Assembly: GCF_040545875.1 (NCBI RefSeq)
Contig: NZ_JBEPMR010000012.1
Direction: 5' to 3' (one strand)
Length of the DNA: 64,000 bases
Source: Faecalicatena_A orotica
Lineage (GTDB): Bacteria > Bacillota > Clostridia > Lachnospirales > Lachnospiraceae
Position 1 is the stretch's first letter. Each line of letters opens with the position of its first letter. The position numbers and the translations under genes were made by a program. This document shows positions 57,120-64,000 of this stretch, piece after piece. The notes beneath the pieces were generated by a model. It made no database searches, was not told the origin of the DNA, and saw only the letters and a list, made by a program, of their open reading frames with translations.

Positions 57120-58628
57120 ATGTTAGAGGCTAAAATAATTTGCGATAAAAATTTTATAATAGGCAGCATTGATCCAAGGCTGTATGGTTCTTTTCTGGAG
57201 CATATGGGGAGAGTTATTTATACAGGAGTGTACGAACCGGATAACTTAAACTCCGATGAAGAAGGTTTTCGCAGTGATGTGATTGAAAAAGTAAAGAAAA
57301 TGGGGGTGACGGCAGTACGCTATCCGGGCGGAAACTTTGTTTCTGCTTACCATTGGGAAGATGGTGTTGGACCGAAGGAGGACCGGCCGAGAAAGCTTGA
57401 GCTTGCATGGAAGGCTGTAGAAACGAATGAATTCGGGACGGATGAATTTATCCGCTGGGCACGGAAAGCTAATATTGAGCCGATTTTCACCGTGAATCTG
57501 GGAACCCGAGGGATAGAGGAAGCTGTTCAATATATTGAATACTGTAATTTCCCGGGAGGGACGAAGTATAGTGAAATGAGGAAGGCTCATGGCATTGCAG
57601 AACCATATGGTGTGAAAATGTGGTGCCTTGGCAATGAAATGGATGGGGAGTGGCAGATCGGGCATAAGACAGCCGGTGAATATGGGCGTCTGGCAGCAGA
57701 AACAGGGAAGACTATGAAATTGGTGGATCCCAATATAGAGTTGATTGCATGTGGCAGTTCGCTTTCGAATATGGAAACATATCCAATATGGGATATGGAA
57801 GTTCTCGAGCATACATATGACGTGATTGACTATTTGGCCCTGCACCAATATTATGGCGGGCAGGAAAAAGGCACAAAAGCGTTTCTGGCCCAGACACTCG
57901 ATATGGAGGAATATATTAAGACCATCCGTTCCGCTGCTCAGGTGATAAAGAAGAAAAAACGTTCCTGTAAGGAGATGAAATTCAGCGTTGATGAGTGGGG
58001 CGTCTGGGCGCTTCCGGGTGATTCTGTAAATATGGAAGTGTCGAAAGGACCCTGGAAGGTTGCGCCTGCAATCAGCGAACAGATTTACACTCTTGAGGAT
58101 GCCCTGCTTTTTGCGGGAATGCAGATGGTTATGCTGAGAAACGCTGATGTGATAAAGATTGCATGCCAGTCCCTTCTTACAAATGTCAGTGCATGCATTA
58201 TGACTGAAAAAGACGGTGGACTCTGGCTTCAGACAATCTATTATCCATTCTACTATTTTGCAAATTATGCGAGGGGGATTGTTTTAAGAAGCACCTCATT
58301 AGGACCTACATACCAGTGTGAAGACTTTGATCAAGTTCCGTATCTTGATGAGGTTGTTGTCTGGAACGATGAAAAAAATGAAATTGTTATTTTCGTAGTT
58401 AACAAGAGTGAAGACGAACCAATGAAAGTGGAAGTGATGCTGCAGAATTTTGAGCCAAAGAGGGTCACAGAATTTGTAAGCATGACGGCAGATGACAAAA
58501 AGATGACAAATCAATATGACCATACGGCTGTTCAGCCCTGCTCAAGAGAAGGGGCACATGTTATATCAGGCAGCTGTATTGCAGAAATCGAACCGCTGTC
58601 TTTTAACATGATTCGTATAGAAATATAA
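57120..58628 (+). CDS. alpha-L-arabinofuranosidase, GH51
   Basis: A 502-residue intracellular GH51 enzyme (no signal peptide) that removes terminal alpha-L-arabinofuranosyl groups. The acid/base is Glu173 in LGNEMDGEW and the nucleophile Glu292 in SVDEWGVW, at the expected spacing. The TIM barrel (about 15-380) is followed by the usual C-terminal beta domain. The length is typical for bacterial GH51 (about 500). It completes the degradation of imported arabino-oligosaccharides. A LacI gene follows on the same strand with its own promoter. Confidence 0.95.
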   Translation: MLEAKIICDKNFIIGSIDPRLYGSFLEHMGRVIYTGVYEPDNLNSDEEGFRSDVIEKVKKMGVTAVRYPGGNFVSAYHWEDGVGPKEDRPRKLELAWKAVETNEFGTDEFIRWARKANIEPIFTVNLGTRGIEEAVQYIEYCNFPGGTKYSEMRKAHGIAEPYGVKMWCLGNEMDGEWQIGHKTAGEYGRLAAETGKTMKLVDPNIELIACGSSLSNMETYPIWDMEVLEHTYDVIDYLALHQYYGGQEKGTKAFLAQTLDMEEYIKTIRSAAQVIKKKKRSCKEMKFSVDEWGVWALPGDSVNMEVSKGPWKVAPAISEQIYTLEDALLFAGMQMVMLRNADVIKIACQSLLTNVSACIMTEKDGGLWLQTIYYPFYYFANYARGIVLRSTSLGPTYQCEDFDQVPYLDEVVVWNDEKNEIVIFVVNKSEDEPMKVEVMLQNFEPKRVTEFVSMTADDKKMTNQYDHTAVQPCSREGAHVISGSCIAEIEPLSFNMIRIEI

Positions 58629-58641
58629 CGGGTTGTCTTCG

Positions 58642-58670
58642 TTGCGGCAGTTATGTTTTGGTGTTATACT
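58642..58670 (+). promoter_or_regulatory. promoter of the LacI gene in the arabinan locus
   Basis: TTGCGG (58642-58647), 17-nt spacer, TATACT (58665-58670). Confidence 0.6.
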
Positions 58671-58749
58671 TAAGCTGATTTTATGCAGGGTATGATGCGT
58701 CCCGGCTTAGAAATGCAGGGGCTTAACGAATGAACGGAGGTAGTGGAAG

Positions 58750-59742
58750 ATGGCAATCACTGTAAATCAGATAGCTGAAAAATGCGGTGTGTCGAGAACA
58801 ACTGTGCTGAGGGCTTTAAATGACCGGGGGAGTGTTGGCAAGGAGACAAGGGAAAGGATTCTGTCTGTTGCCAAGGAATATAATTACCGTCCGAATCTGC
58901 TGGCAAGAAGCCTGAATCATGGCAGAACTATGTCTCTGGGCGTAGTAACGATAAATATTGAGAATATGTATTTTGTCCAATCTTTAAATATTATTAATAA
59001 GGAAGCGGACAAGAGAGGGTATTTTACGAATATTGTGGTCTGTGATGAAAGTCTGGATTGGGAACAGAAACTTATTCAGGGGCTTGCTGACCGTCAGATG
59101 GAAGGGATACTAATCAGCCCGATTAATAAAGGGAAAGAGTTTGAAAAGTTCCTGCTTTCGCTCCATATTCCGATTGTCTGTATAGGGAACCAAGTGTCGG
59201 ACGCAATCACAACAGTACAGGTTAATGAGATGGCAGCTGCTATGGAGTCAGTAGATTTGATCGTATCTAAGGGATATCAAAAAATTATATTTATCTGCCC
59301 CCCGCTGGCTGTGAAAGAAAAAGAAAATATATATGTTCACGAACAGCGTCTTTTAGGGTTTCAGGCATCAATGGCCAAATATCCGGAGATTGAATCCTCG
59401 GTGATTGGTAAGACTGACTATCTGCAGGATGTGAAATGTCTGATTGATAAAGGAACAGAAAAAAAGACGGCTTTTCTATGCTCTGGCGACAGCTATGCCC
59501 TGAATGTGATGCGCTGGGGGCAGCAGAATGGAATGACCATACCGAAAGATTTTGGGTTAATGGGATTCGATAACATTAGTATTCTGGAATTTATTACACC
59601 TAAGTTGACAACAGTATCAACAAATCTTGAGGGGGTTGCAGCAACGGCAGTCTCAGAACTGCTTGCCCAGATAGATTCGGAGGAATATTCACCGAAAGCC
59701 ATTTATCTGAACTATAAGATATTAGACAGAGAAACTCTGTGA
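58750..59742 (+). CDS. LacI-family regulator of the arabinan locus
   Basis: A 330-residue LacI/GalR protein. The HTH TVNQIAEKCGVSRTTVLRAL is at about 3-22, the hinge segment PNLLARSLNHGRT follows, and the sensor domain is about 60-330. GGAGG precedes its ATG at 58750. It lies inside the arabinan cluster between GH51 and GH43, so it probably senses arabinose or an arabino-oligosaccharide and binds near 53879. A LacI rather than the GntR-type AraR of Bacillus is used here. Confidence 0.88.
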   Translation: MAITVNQIAEKCGVSRTTVLRALNDRGSVGKETRERILSVAKEYNYRPNLLARSLNHGRTMSLGVVTINIENMYFVQSLNIINKEADKRGYFTNIVVCDESLDWEQKLIQGLADRQMEGILISPINKGKEFEKFLLSLHIPIVCIGNQVSDAITTVQVNEMAAAMESVDLIVSKGYQKIIFICPPLAVKEKENIYVHEQRLLGFQASMAKYPEIESSVIGKTDYLQDVKCLIDKGTEKKTAFLCSGDSYALNVMRWGQQNGMTIPKDFGLMGFDNISILEFITPKLTTVSTNLEGVAATAVSELLAQIDSEEYSPKAIYLNYKILDRETL

Positions 59743-59788
59743 CAGACAGGTGGTATGGGGCAGATAGTAGTAATGTGAGGAAATAATA

Positions 59789-60757
59789 GTGAATAGAGAC
59801 AATTTTATAAAAACGAATTATAATGAACCATTTATTATTCAGCGGGCAGATCCTTATGTCTATAAACATAAAGATGGAACCTATCTGTTTACCGGATCTG
59901 TACCGGAATATGACCGGATCGTGCTCCGTCAAAGTAGTACGCTTGATGGTCTGAAGGATGCGGATGAAGTTACCATATGGAAGAAGCATGAGCAGGGGAT
60001 TATGAGCATGCATATATGGGCACCGGAAATCCACTATATTGAAGGTAAGTGGTTTATTTATTATGCAGCAGGTGATAAAGATGATATATGGGCGATACGT
60101 CCGTATGTCCTTGAATGCTCAGGCAAAGACCCGCTGAAGGACCCTTGGAAGGAACTGGGGCAGATGCAGGCGTCTGACGATTTTTCCTTCAGAGATTTTT
60201 CGCTTGACATGACTGTATTCGAGAATCGGGGGATATGGTATTGTGTATGGGCAGAAAAGGTTAGTGTCGGGAAGAAGATATCGAATCTATATATAGCAGA
60301 AATGGAAAGTCCGGTTAGGCTTTCTACACCCCAAGTGCTTTTAAGCTCTCCTGATTATGATTGGGAGCGGGTTGATTTCTGGGTGAATGAAGGTCCGGCA
60401 CTGTTGCGCCATGCCGGGATGTTATATCTGACTTATTCGGCGAGCGCAACGGGTGCATGTTATTGTATGGGAATGCTGAGTATTCCGGATGATGAAGAAC
60501 TCCTGAATCCGCGTGTGTGGAAAAAGGAAAGGATTCCCGTCTTAAGAACCGATTGGAAGAAAGGAATTCTGGGGCCTGGCCATAATTCGTTTACAAAGTC
60601 AGAAGATGGGGCAGCGGATATTATGATTTACCATGCCCGGCAATACGACGAGATTACCGGAGACCCGTTATATGATCCTAACAGACATGTATATCGCATG
60701 AAAATCATGTGGGATGAAGAGGGATGTCCCGTATTTTCTTTTGAAAATAATTTTTAG
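59789..60757 (+). CDS. glycoside hydrolase family 43-type arabinofuranosidase/arabinanase
   Basis: A 322-residue five-bladed beta-propeller enzyme without a signal peptide. The catalytic base Asp lies in QRADPYVYKHKDGTYLF (about 15-31), the pKa-modulating Asp near DFSLDMTVFEN (about 138), and the acid Glu in NEGPALLRH (about 198). The motifs fit GH43 enzymes of the exo-arabinofuranosidase type, but beta-xylosidase activity cannot be excluded. It lies 46 nt after the LacI gene and 54 nt before the secreted GH93-like gene, probably one transcript. Confidence 0.85.
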   Translation: MNRDNFIKTNYNEPFIIQRADPYVYKHKDGTYLFTGSVPEYDRIVLRQSSTLDGLKDADEVTIWKKHEQGIMSMHIWAPEIHYIEGKWFIYYAAGDKDDIWAIRPYVLECSGKDPLKDPWKELGQMQASDDFSFRDFSLDMTVFENRGIWYCVWAEKVSVGKKISNLYIAEMESPVRLSTPQVLLSSPDYDWERVDFWVNEGPALLRHAGMLYLTYSASATGACYCMGMLSIPDDEELLNPRVWKKERIPVLRTDWKKGILGPGHNSFTKSEDGAADIMIYHARQYDEITGDPLYDPNRHVYRMKIMWDEEGCPVFSFENNF

Positions 60758-60811
60758 CTTTTATAAATTAGAAAAAGCAATGCTTAGTTGATAAAAGAGG
60801 AGGTAAGAAGG

Positions 60812-62908
60812 ATGAGAAAATGGCATAAGAAACTGACTGCACTAGTAGCGGTATTTACATTGGTATTTTGTTTTTCTGTTCCTGCGTCGGCGCAAACGAC
60901 GGATAATGGTACTGTTGTTTATGTTTCAGACAAAGATGCGACATTCGATCCGGGAGGGGCTACATATTCCAGAATTATCTGCTTAAAAAATAGTGGTAAT
61001 GCTAACGGAACTTTATTGTGTACATATGATCAACTGAAAAATGTAACTATTGCGATGGAAGACGGGACAAGTGTTTCAAAACAGGTTTATCCTATTTATA
61101 AAAGTACGGACAACGGAGACAACTGGCAGTTGATTAGTAATGTATATGATAAGGAATATGGTCTTTTAAGGACTTCCCAGCCGTGTCTGTATGAATTGCC
61201 GACTCAGGTGGGGGACATGCCGGCGGGGACAATCCTGTTGGCCGGAAATATTTTTGACGATGATCCTTATACTCAGTCAAGAATTGTATTGTATAAGAGT
61301 ATAGACGGGGGATATACGTGGTCGTTTCTAAGCGAAGTGGATAATGGGGGACCTTGCATATATGATCCAAGTACCACATCTTCTACAACAACTGTATGGG
61401 AGCCATTTTTGGGAATGAGTGCATCAGGAGAATTGGTATGCTATTATTCTGATGAAAGACAGAAATCTGATGGTGTTTTGCAGGCGGTATCGCTTAAAAC
61501 TTCATCAGATGGTGTGAATTGGAGCGGACTTACGAATGTAACAGCTATTAATAATACAAGTGACAGGCCGGGGATGATAACGGTGACAGAACTGCCAAAT
61601 GGAAGATACATGGCTACATATGAAATGGTTAACAGACCAAGCCTGAGTAAGAATAATGCAGTCGTTTACTGCAAATTTTCGGATGATGGTGTGACGTGGG
61701 ACGCAGGAAGTCCTGGAACCCGGGTTGCTTTGGCAGATGGCAGAGGAATCGGTTCTTCTCCCTATGTAAAATGGATTGATGCAGGGGGGCCGAATGGGAT
61801 GGTTGTAATATCTGCAAAGTGGGGAACGGATAGCAGTGACAATATCAGTGGCGGACAGAATTTTTATGTAAACTATAATTTGGGACAGGGAGCATGGGAA
61901 CGTCTTCCAATGGCAGTGACCTATGATTATAATGATTTGGCAGGAGGTTATTTTTCAGGATTTAGTCAGAGTTTTGATGTAAGCCCGGATAATACGACCC
62001 TCTATCAGGCCACTAACGTAGAGAACTTCAATAACTCGAAGATAATTGATGGAGTAAGCTATAATCTGAACGATGTACGGGTTGGCACTCTTCCCTTGAA
62101 AGGCTGCATTTACGAAGCGGAAAAGGCAGTGATCACAAATGCCCAGGCGGGCAATGCCATCGATGCATCTAATGGACAAGAAGTACAATATATTAATGAA
62201 TCAGACAGTGCGGTTGATTTCCAAAACATAAAAGTTGAAAATGCAGGGAATTATAATATCTTAGTCAGATATTCCAATGGTGAGGGAACAGAGGCCTCTC
62301 ATACGGTTTCTGTTAATGGAACCGAGATAGGGACAGTAAATTATCCTGTTACAGTTAATTGGGACCGCTATCTGTGGAGTAGTTTTACCTGCTATTTAAA
62401 TTCTGGTACAAATTCCGTTAAATTTGCAAAAAATGTAGGTTTTGCGGAATTGGACTGCATACAGGTCAGTGAAACTTCGGATGATTTTTCTGTTATTAAT
62501 AAAAACAGTGGCAAGTATCTGGAAATTAAAAGTGCATTAACAAATGAGGGTGCAGAAGCAGGTCAATGGGGAATAACAGATCATTGGTGCCAGAAATGGA
62601 ATTTTGAAGAAGCAGGAAATGGTGGTTATAGAATCAAAAACATGAACAGCGGCCTTTATCTGGATATTGAAGGGCAGAGTGCAGCTGATGGGGCAAAAGC
62701 GATTCAAAACGATTATGCCGAGAGTGATTCACAGATATGGTTACTGGAAGAGACAGAAGGTGGATATTGCCATATTGTGAATAAAAACAGTGGTAAATAT
62801 CTTGAAGTATTTAGTAATTCTGCGGAAGACGGTGCATCAGTAGGGCAATGGGGTGCAACGGAATATGGATGTCAGGAATGGACACTGATAAAAGAAGGTA
62901 TCCATTAA
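60812..62908 (+). CDS. secreted sialidase-fold (GH93-like) exo-arabinanase with CBM and ricin-type lectin domain
   Basis: A 698-residue secreted protein. The signal peptide (about 1-28) ends at SVPASA. A sialidase-like beta-propeller (about 32-430) carries BNR/Asp-box-like STDNGDNW, SIDGGYTW and SDDGVTWDAG. A CBM6/35-like beta-sandwich (about 434-560; EAEKAVITNAQ start) follows, then a ricin B-type beta-trefoil (about 565-698) with three QxW motifs (CQKW, SQIW, CQEW). Neighbouring GH51 and GH43 arabinofuranosidases make exo-alpha-1,5-arabinanase (GH93) the best guess; a true sialidase is less likely because no sialic-acid genes are present. No cell-wall anchor. ATG 60812 follows AGGAGG. Confidence 0.72.
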   Translation: MRKWHKKLTALVAVFTLVFCFSVPASAQTTDNGTVVYVSDKDATFDPGGATYSRIICLKNSGNANGTLLCTYDQLKNVTIAMEDGTSVSKQVYPIYKSTDNGDNWQLISNVYDKEYGLLRTSQPCLYELPTQVGDMPAGTILLAGNIFDDDPYTQSRIVLYKSIDGGYTWSFLSEVDNGGPCIYDPSTTSSTTTVWEPFLGMSASGELVCYYSDERQKSDGVLQAVSLKTSSDGVNWSGLTNVTAINNTSDRPGMITVTELPNGRYMATYEMVNRPSLSKNNAVVYCKFSDDGVTWDAGSPGTRVALADGRGIGSSPYVKWIDAGGPNGMVVISAKWGTDSSDNISGGQNFYVNYNLGQGAWERLPMAVTYDYNDLAGGYFSGFSQSFDVSPDNTTLYQATNVENFNNSKIIDGVSYNLNDVRVGTLPLKGCIYEAEKAVITNAQAGNAIDASNGQEVQYINESDSAVDFQNIKVENAGNYNILVRYSNGEGTEASHTVSVNGTEIGTVNYPVTVNWDRYLWSSFTCYLNSGTNSVKFAKNVGFAELDCIQVSETSDDFSVINKNSGKYLEIKSALTNEGAEAGQWGITDHWCQKWNFEEAGNGGYRIKNMNSGLYLDIEGQSAADGAKAIQNDYAESDSQIWLLEETEGGYCHIVNKNSGKYLEVFSNSAEDGASVGQWGATEYGCQEWTLIKEGIH

Positions 62909-62920
62909 CAGAACAAATTT

Positions 62921-62972
62921 AAATTAGAAGCAGAGTAGATTCTAATTCCACTCTGCTTCTAATTTTTTTTGT
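62921..62972. terminator. bidirectional terminator overlapping the end of the IclR gene
   Basis: AAATTAGAAGCAGAGT (62921-62936) pairs exactly with ACTCTGCTTCTAATTT (62950-62965) followed by a T run on the plus strand. The right arm encodes the last codons of the convergent IclR gene. Confidence 0.88.
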
Positions 62973-63700
62973 GTATCCAAGACATCTCTGGCAAGTTCTG
63001 CAATCCGTTCATCTGACATACGGTTGACCGGTGCGGAAATACTAAATGCGTATTTAGGTTTCCCTTTATAATCCTTGATGCAGGCGGCGATACACCGAAC
63101 GCCTAATTCATTTTCCTCATCGTCGATGGCATATCCTTGTGTATGAACCTGTTTTAGGTGCTTTTGCATCTCACTGAAATCGGTGATGGTATGCGGCGTC
63201 AATTCCTGAATGTCACTGTTATCCCAGATTTCCCGGGCGTCATCCAGGTCCATTTCCGCCAGTAATGCTTTTCCAACACCGGAGCAGTAGAGTGGAATAC
63301 TCTTTCCGACTTTCGATACCAGCCGTACCGAGTTAGTATAAGACTCGACTTTGTCAATATATACAGCTTTTCGGCCATCCACCTGAACGAGATGGACTGT
63401 CTCGCCGCATTTGGAGACAAGTTCTTTCAGATGTGGTCTTGCAATATCTACAATGTCATTTTGGGTCAGTAACTGGTTTGCCAGTTCCCAAATCTTAAAC
63501 GTGAGACTATATTTAGTAGTCTCCGGATTCTGTTTCACATATCCCATATAAATCAGAGAGTTGAGAATACGGTGTACGGTGCTTTTGTTCAGAGACAGTT
63601 TTGAAGATAGTTCCATCAGACCGGTGGGGCCTGACTCAGCCAGAACCTCCAGAGTCTGAAAAAGACGGTCGGCCACCTGAATTGGGTTTTTATTTTCCAT
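62942..63700 (-). CDS. IclR-family transcriptional regulator
   Basis: A 252-residue IclR regulator. The winged HTH is at about 1-70 (GLMELSSKLSLNKSTVHRIL), and the C-terminal effector domain is about 75-250 (KYSLTFKIWELANQLL, then VHLVQVDGRKAVYIDKVES and ELGVRCIAACI). IclR proteins usually control sugar-acid, aromatic or glyoxylate catabolism genes that lie next to them. Those genes are probably beyond the right edge. Start taken at ATG 63700; AGAAGG lies 11 nt upstream, and a TTG at 63709 is too close to it. Confidence 0.9.
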   Translation of the reverse strand: MENKNPIQVADRLFQTLEVLAESGPTGLMELSSKLSLNKSTVHRILNSLIYMGYVKQNPETTKYSLTFKIWELANQLLTQNDIVDIARPHLKELVSKCGETVHLVQVDGRKAVYIDKVESYTNSVRLVSKVGKSIPLYCSGVGKALLAEMDLDDAREIWDNSDIQELTPHTITDFSEMQKHLKQVHTQGYAIDDEENELGVRCIAACIKDYKGKPKYAFSISAPVNRMSDERIAELARDVLDTQKKLEAEWN

Positions 63701-64000
63701 TATAATCAATGCCTTCTTTCGTTACTGTTCACACCGTGCCGTGCACCTAGCTGCACGGCATCGGAGCCGATAAAGTTATGGTTTCGGTGCATCTGGTCTA
63801 CGCTCCGCTGCGGTCCGTGCTGAACATGCGCCACTGGCGCATAGCACCCCTCGCCGTAGGCGACTTTTAATGGGCAGATGCCGTTACTGTGCACGCTCGT
63901 AGGGGGTGAACCAATGTCAGTTAGTTAAGTTACGAGGTTAAATCCTGAATAAGGGTCTAACCTAAATTTTAAAAAAATCACCTCTAAAGGTTGACACAGA
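63701..64000. repeat. GC-rich hairpin cluster bounded by GTTACTGT(T/G)CAC
   Basis: Direct copies GTTACTGTTCAC (63721-63732) and GTTACTGTGCAC (63883-63894) bracket a GC-rich segment with several perfect hairpins: TGCCGTGCA/TGCACGGCA (63737-63745 with 63752-63760), ATGCGCC/GGCGCAT (63826-63832 with 63836-63842) and TCGCC/GGCGA (about 63851-63863). The composition is unlike the flanking AT-rich DNA. A 62-codon reading frame through it looks non-coding. The last 100 bases end with a -35-like TTGACA, presumably for a gene beyond the window. Confidence 0.6.

Noticed and set aside
63709..63894. A 62-codon frame on the minus strand in the GC-rich hairpin cluster
   Set aside because: It is composed of palindromic hairpin sequence, lacks a ribosome site and a sensible protein composition; better explained as repeat DNA.

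Overview
The window reads as chromosome of an anaerobic, low-to-mid GC Firmicute, most likely a gut Lachnospiraceae (Clostridia). The family-level call rests on type III glutamine synthetase, the murB-yvcJ-whiA-crh block, an Fe-S/flavin enoate-reductase-type enzyme, ABC sugar systems without their own ATPase, strong AGGAGG ribosome sites and many short hairpin-T terminators. I see no insertion sequence, prophage, rRNA operon or CRISPR array. One tRNA (Glu, anticodon CTC) is present.

Layout. 1-5970: a membrane-tethered XRE regulator, an Fe-alcohol dehydrogenase / RpiB / MtnA-like isomerase group with a DeoR regulator, and an Rpn-like protein. 6138-19670: a LacI regulator followed by an 11-gene, 12-kb operon that mixes acyl-CoA enzymes (thiolase, acyl-CoA ligase, CoA-transferase, VOC epimerase, 3-hydroxyacyl-CoA dehydrogenase) with a complete ribose-type sugar ABC importer, mutarotase, SDR and SMP-30 lactonase. 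The best reading is oxidation of an imported (2-deoxy?) sugar to an aldonate that is then cleaved as its CoA thioester. 19700-29750: small unknown and RHH genes, Cof-type phosphatase, FAD oxidoreductase, GlmM, a KaiC-like/PEP-synthase-like fusion, a SPOR amidase and a CNNM/CorC protein. 29900-34100: murB-rapZ(yvcJ)-whiA-crh and a lipid kinase. 34200-35200: tRNA-Glu, a small Cro-like regulator and a probable type I toxin-antitoxin pair. 35190-41500: TetR with a divergent flavin enoate reductase, class II aldolase and type III glutamine synthetase.

41572-47862: two paralogous CocE/NonD serine hydrolases flank a Crp/Fnr-type regulator and an APC permease. All three target promoters carry a TGTCA-N6-TGACA-like box at exactly the same distance (22 nt) from the -10, the geometry of class II activation. 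48007-53544: MATE exporter, aspartase, malic enzyme and a GltS-like transporter. The transporter is preceded by a highly organised leader: a 23-bp closing helix ends in a U-tract against the start codon and encloses three homologous hairpins. This is the best candidate for an undescribed RNA element. 53965-62908: an arabinan/arabino-oligosaccharide locus (SBP, two permeases, GH51, LacI, GH43, secreted GH93-like protein with CBM and ricin lectin domains). 62942-63700: an IclR regulator. The right edge carries a GC-rich hairpin cluster bounded by GTTACTGT(T/G)CAC, a motif that recurs as palindromes in several other intergenic gaps.

All assignments come from reading the sequence. No database search was run, so substrate-level statements are inference.
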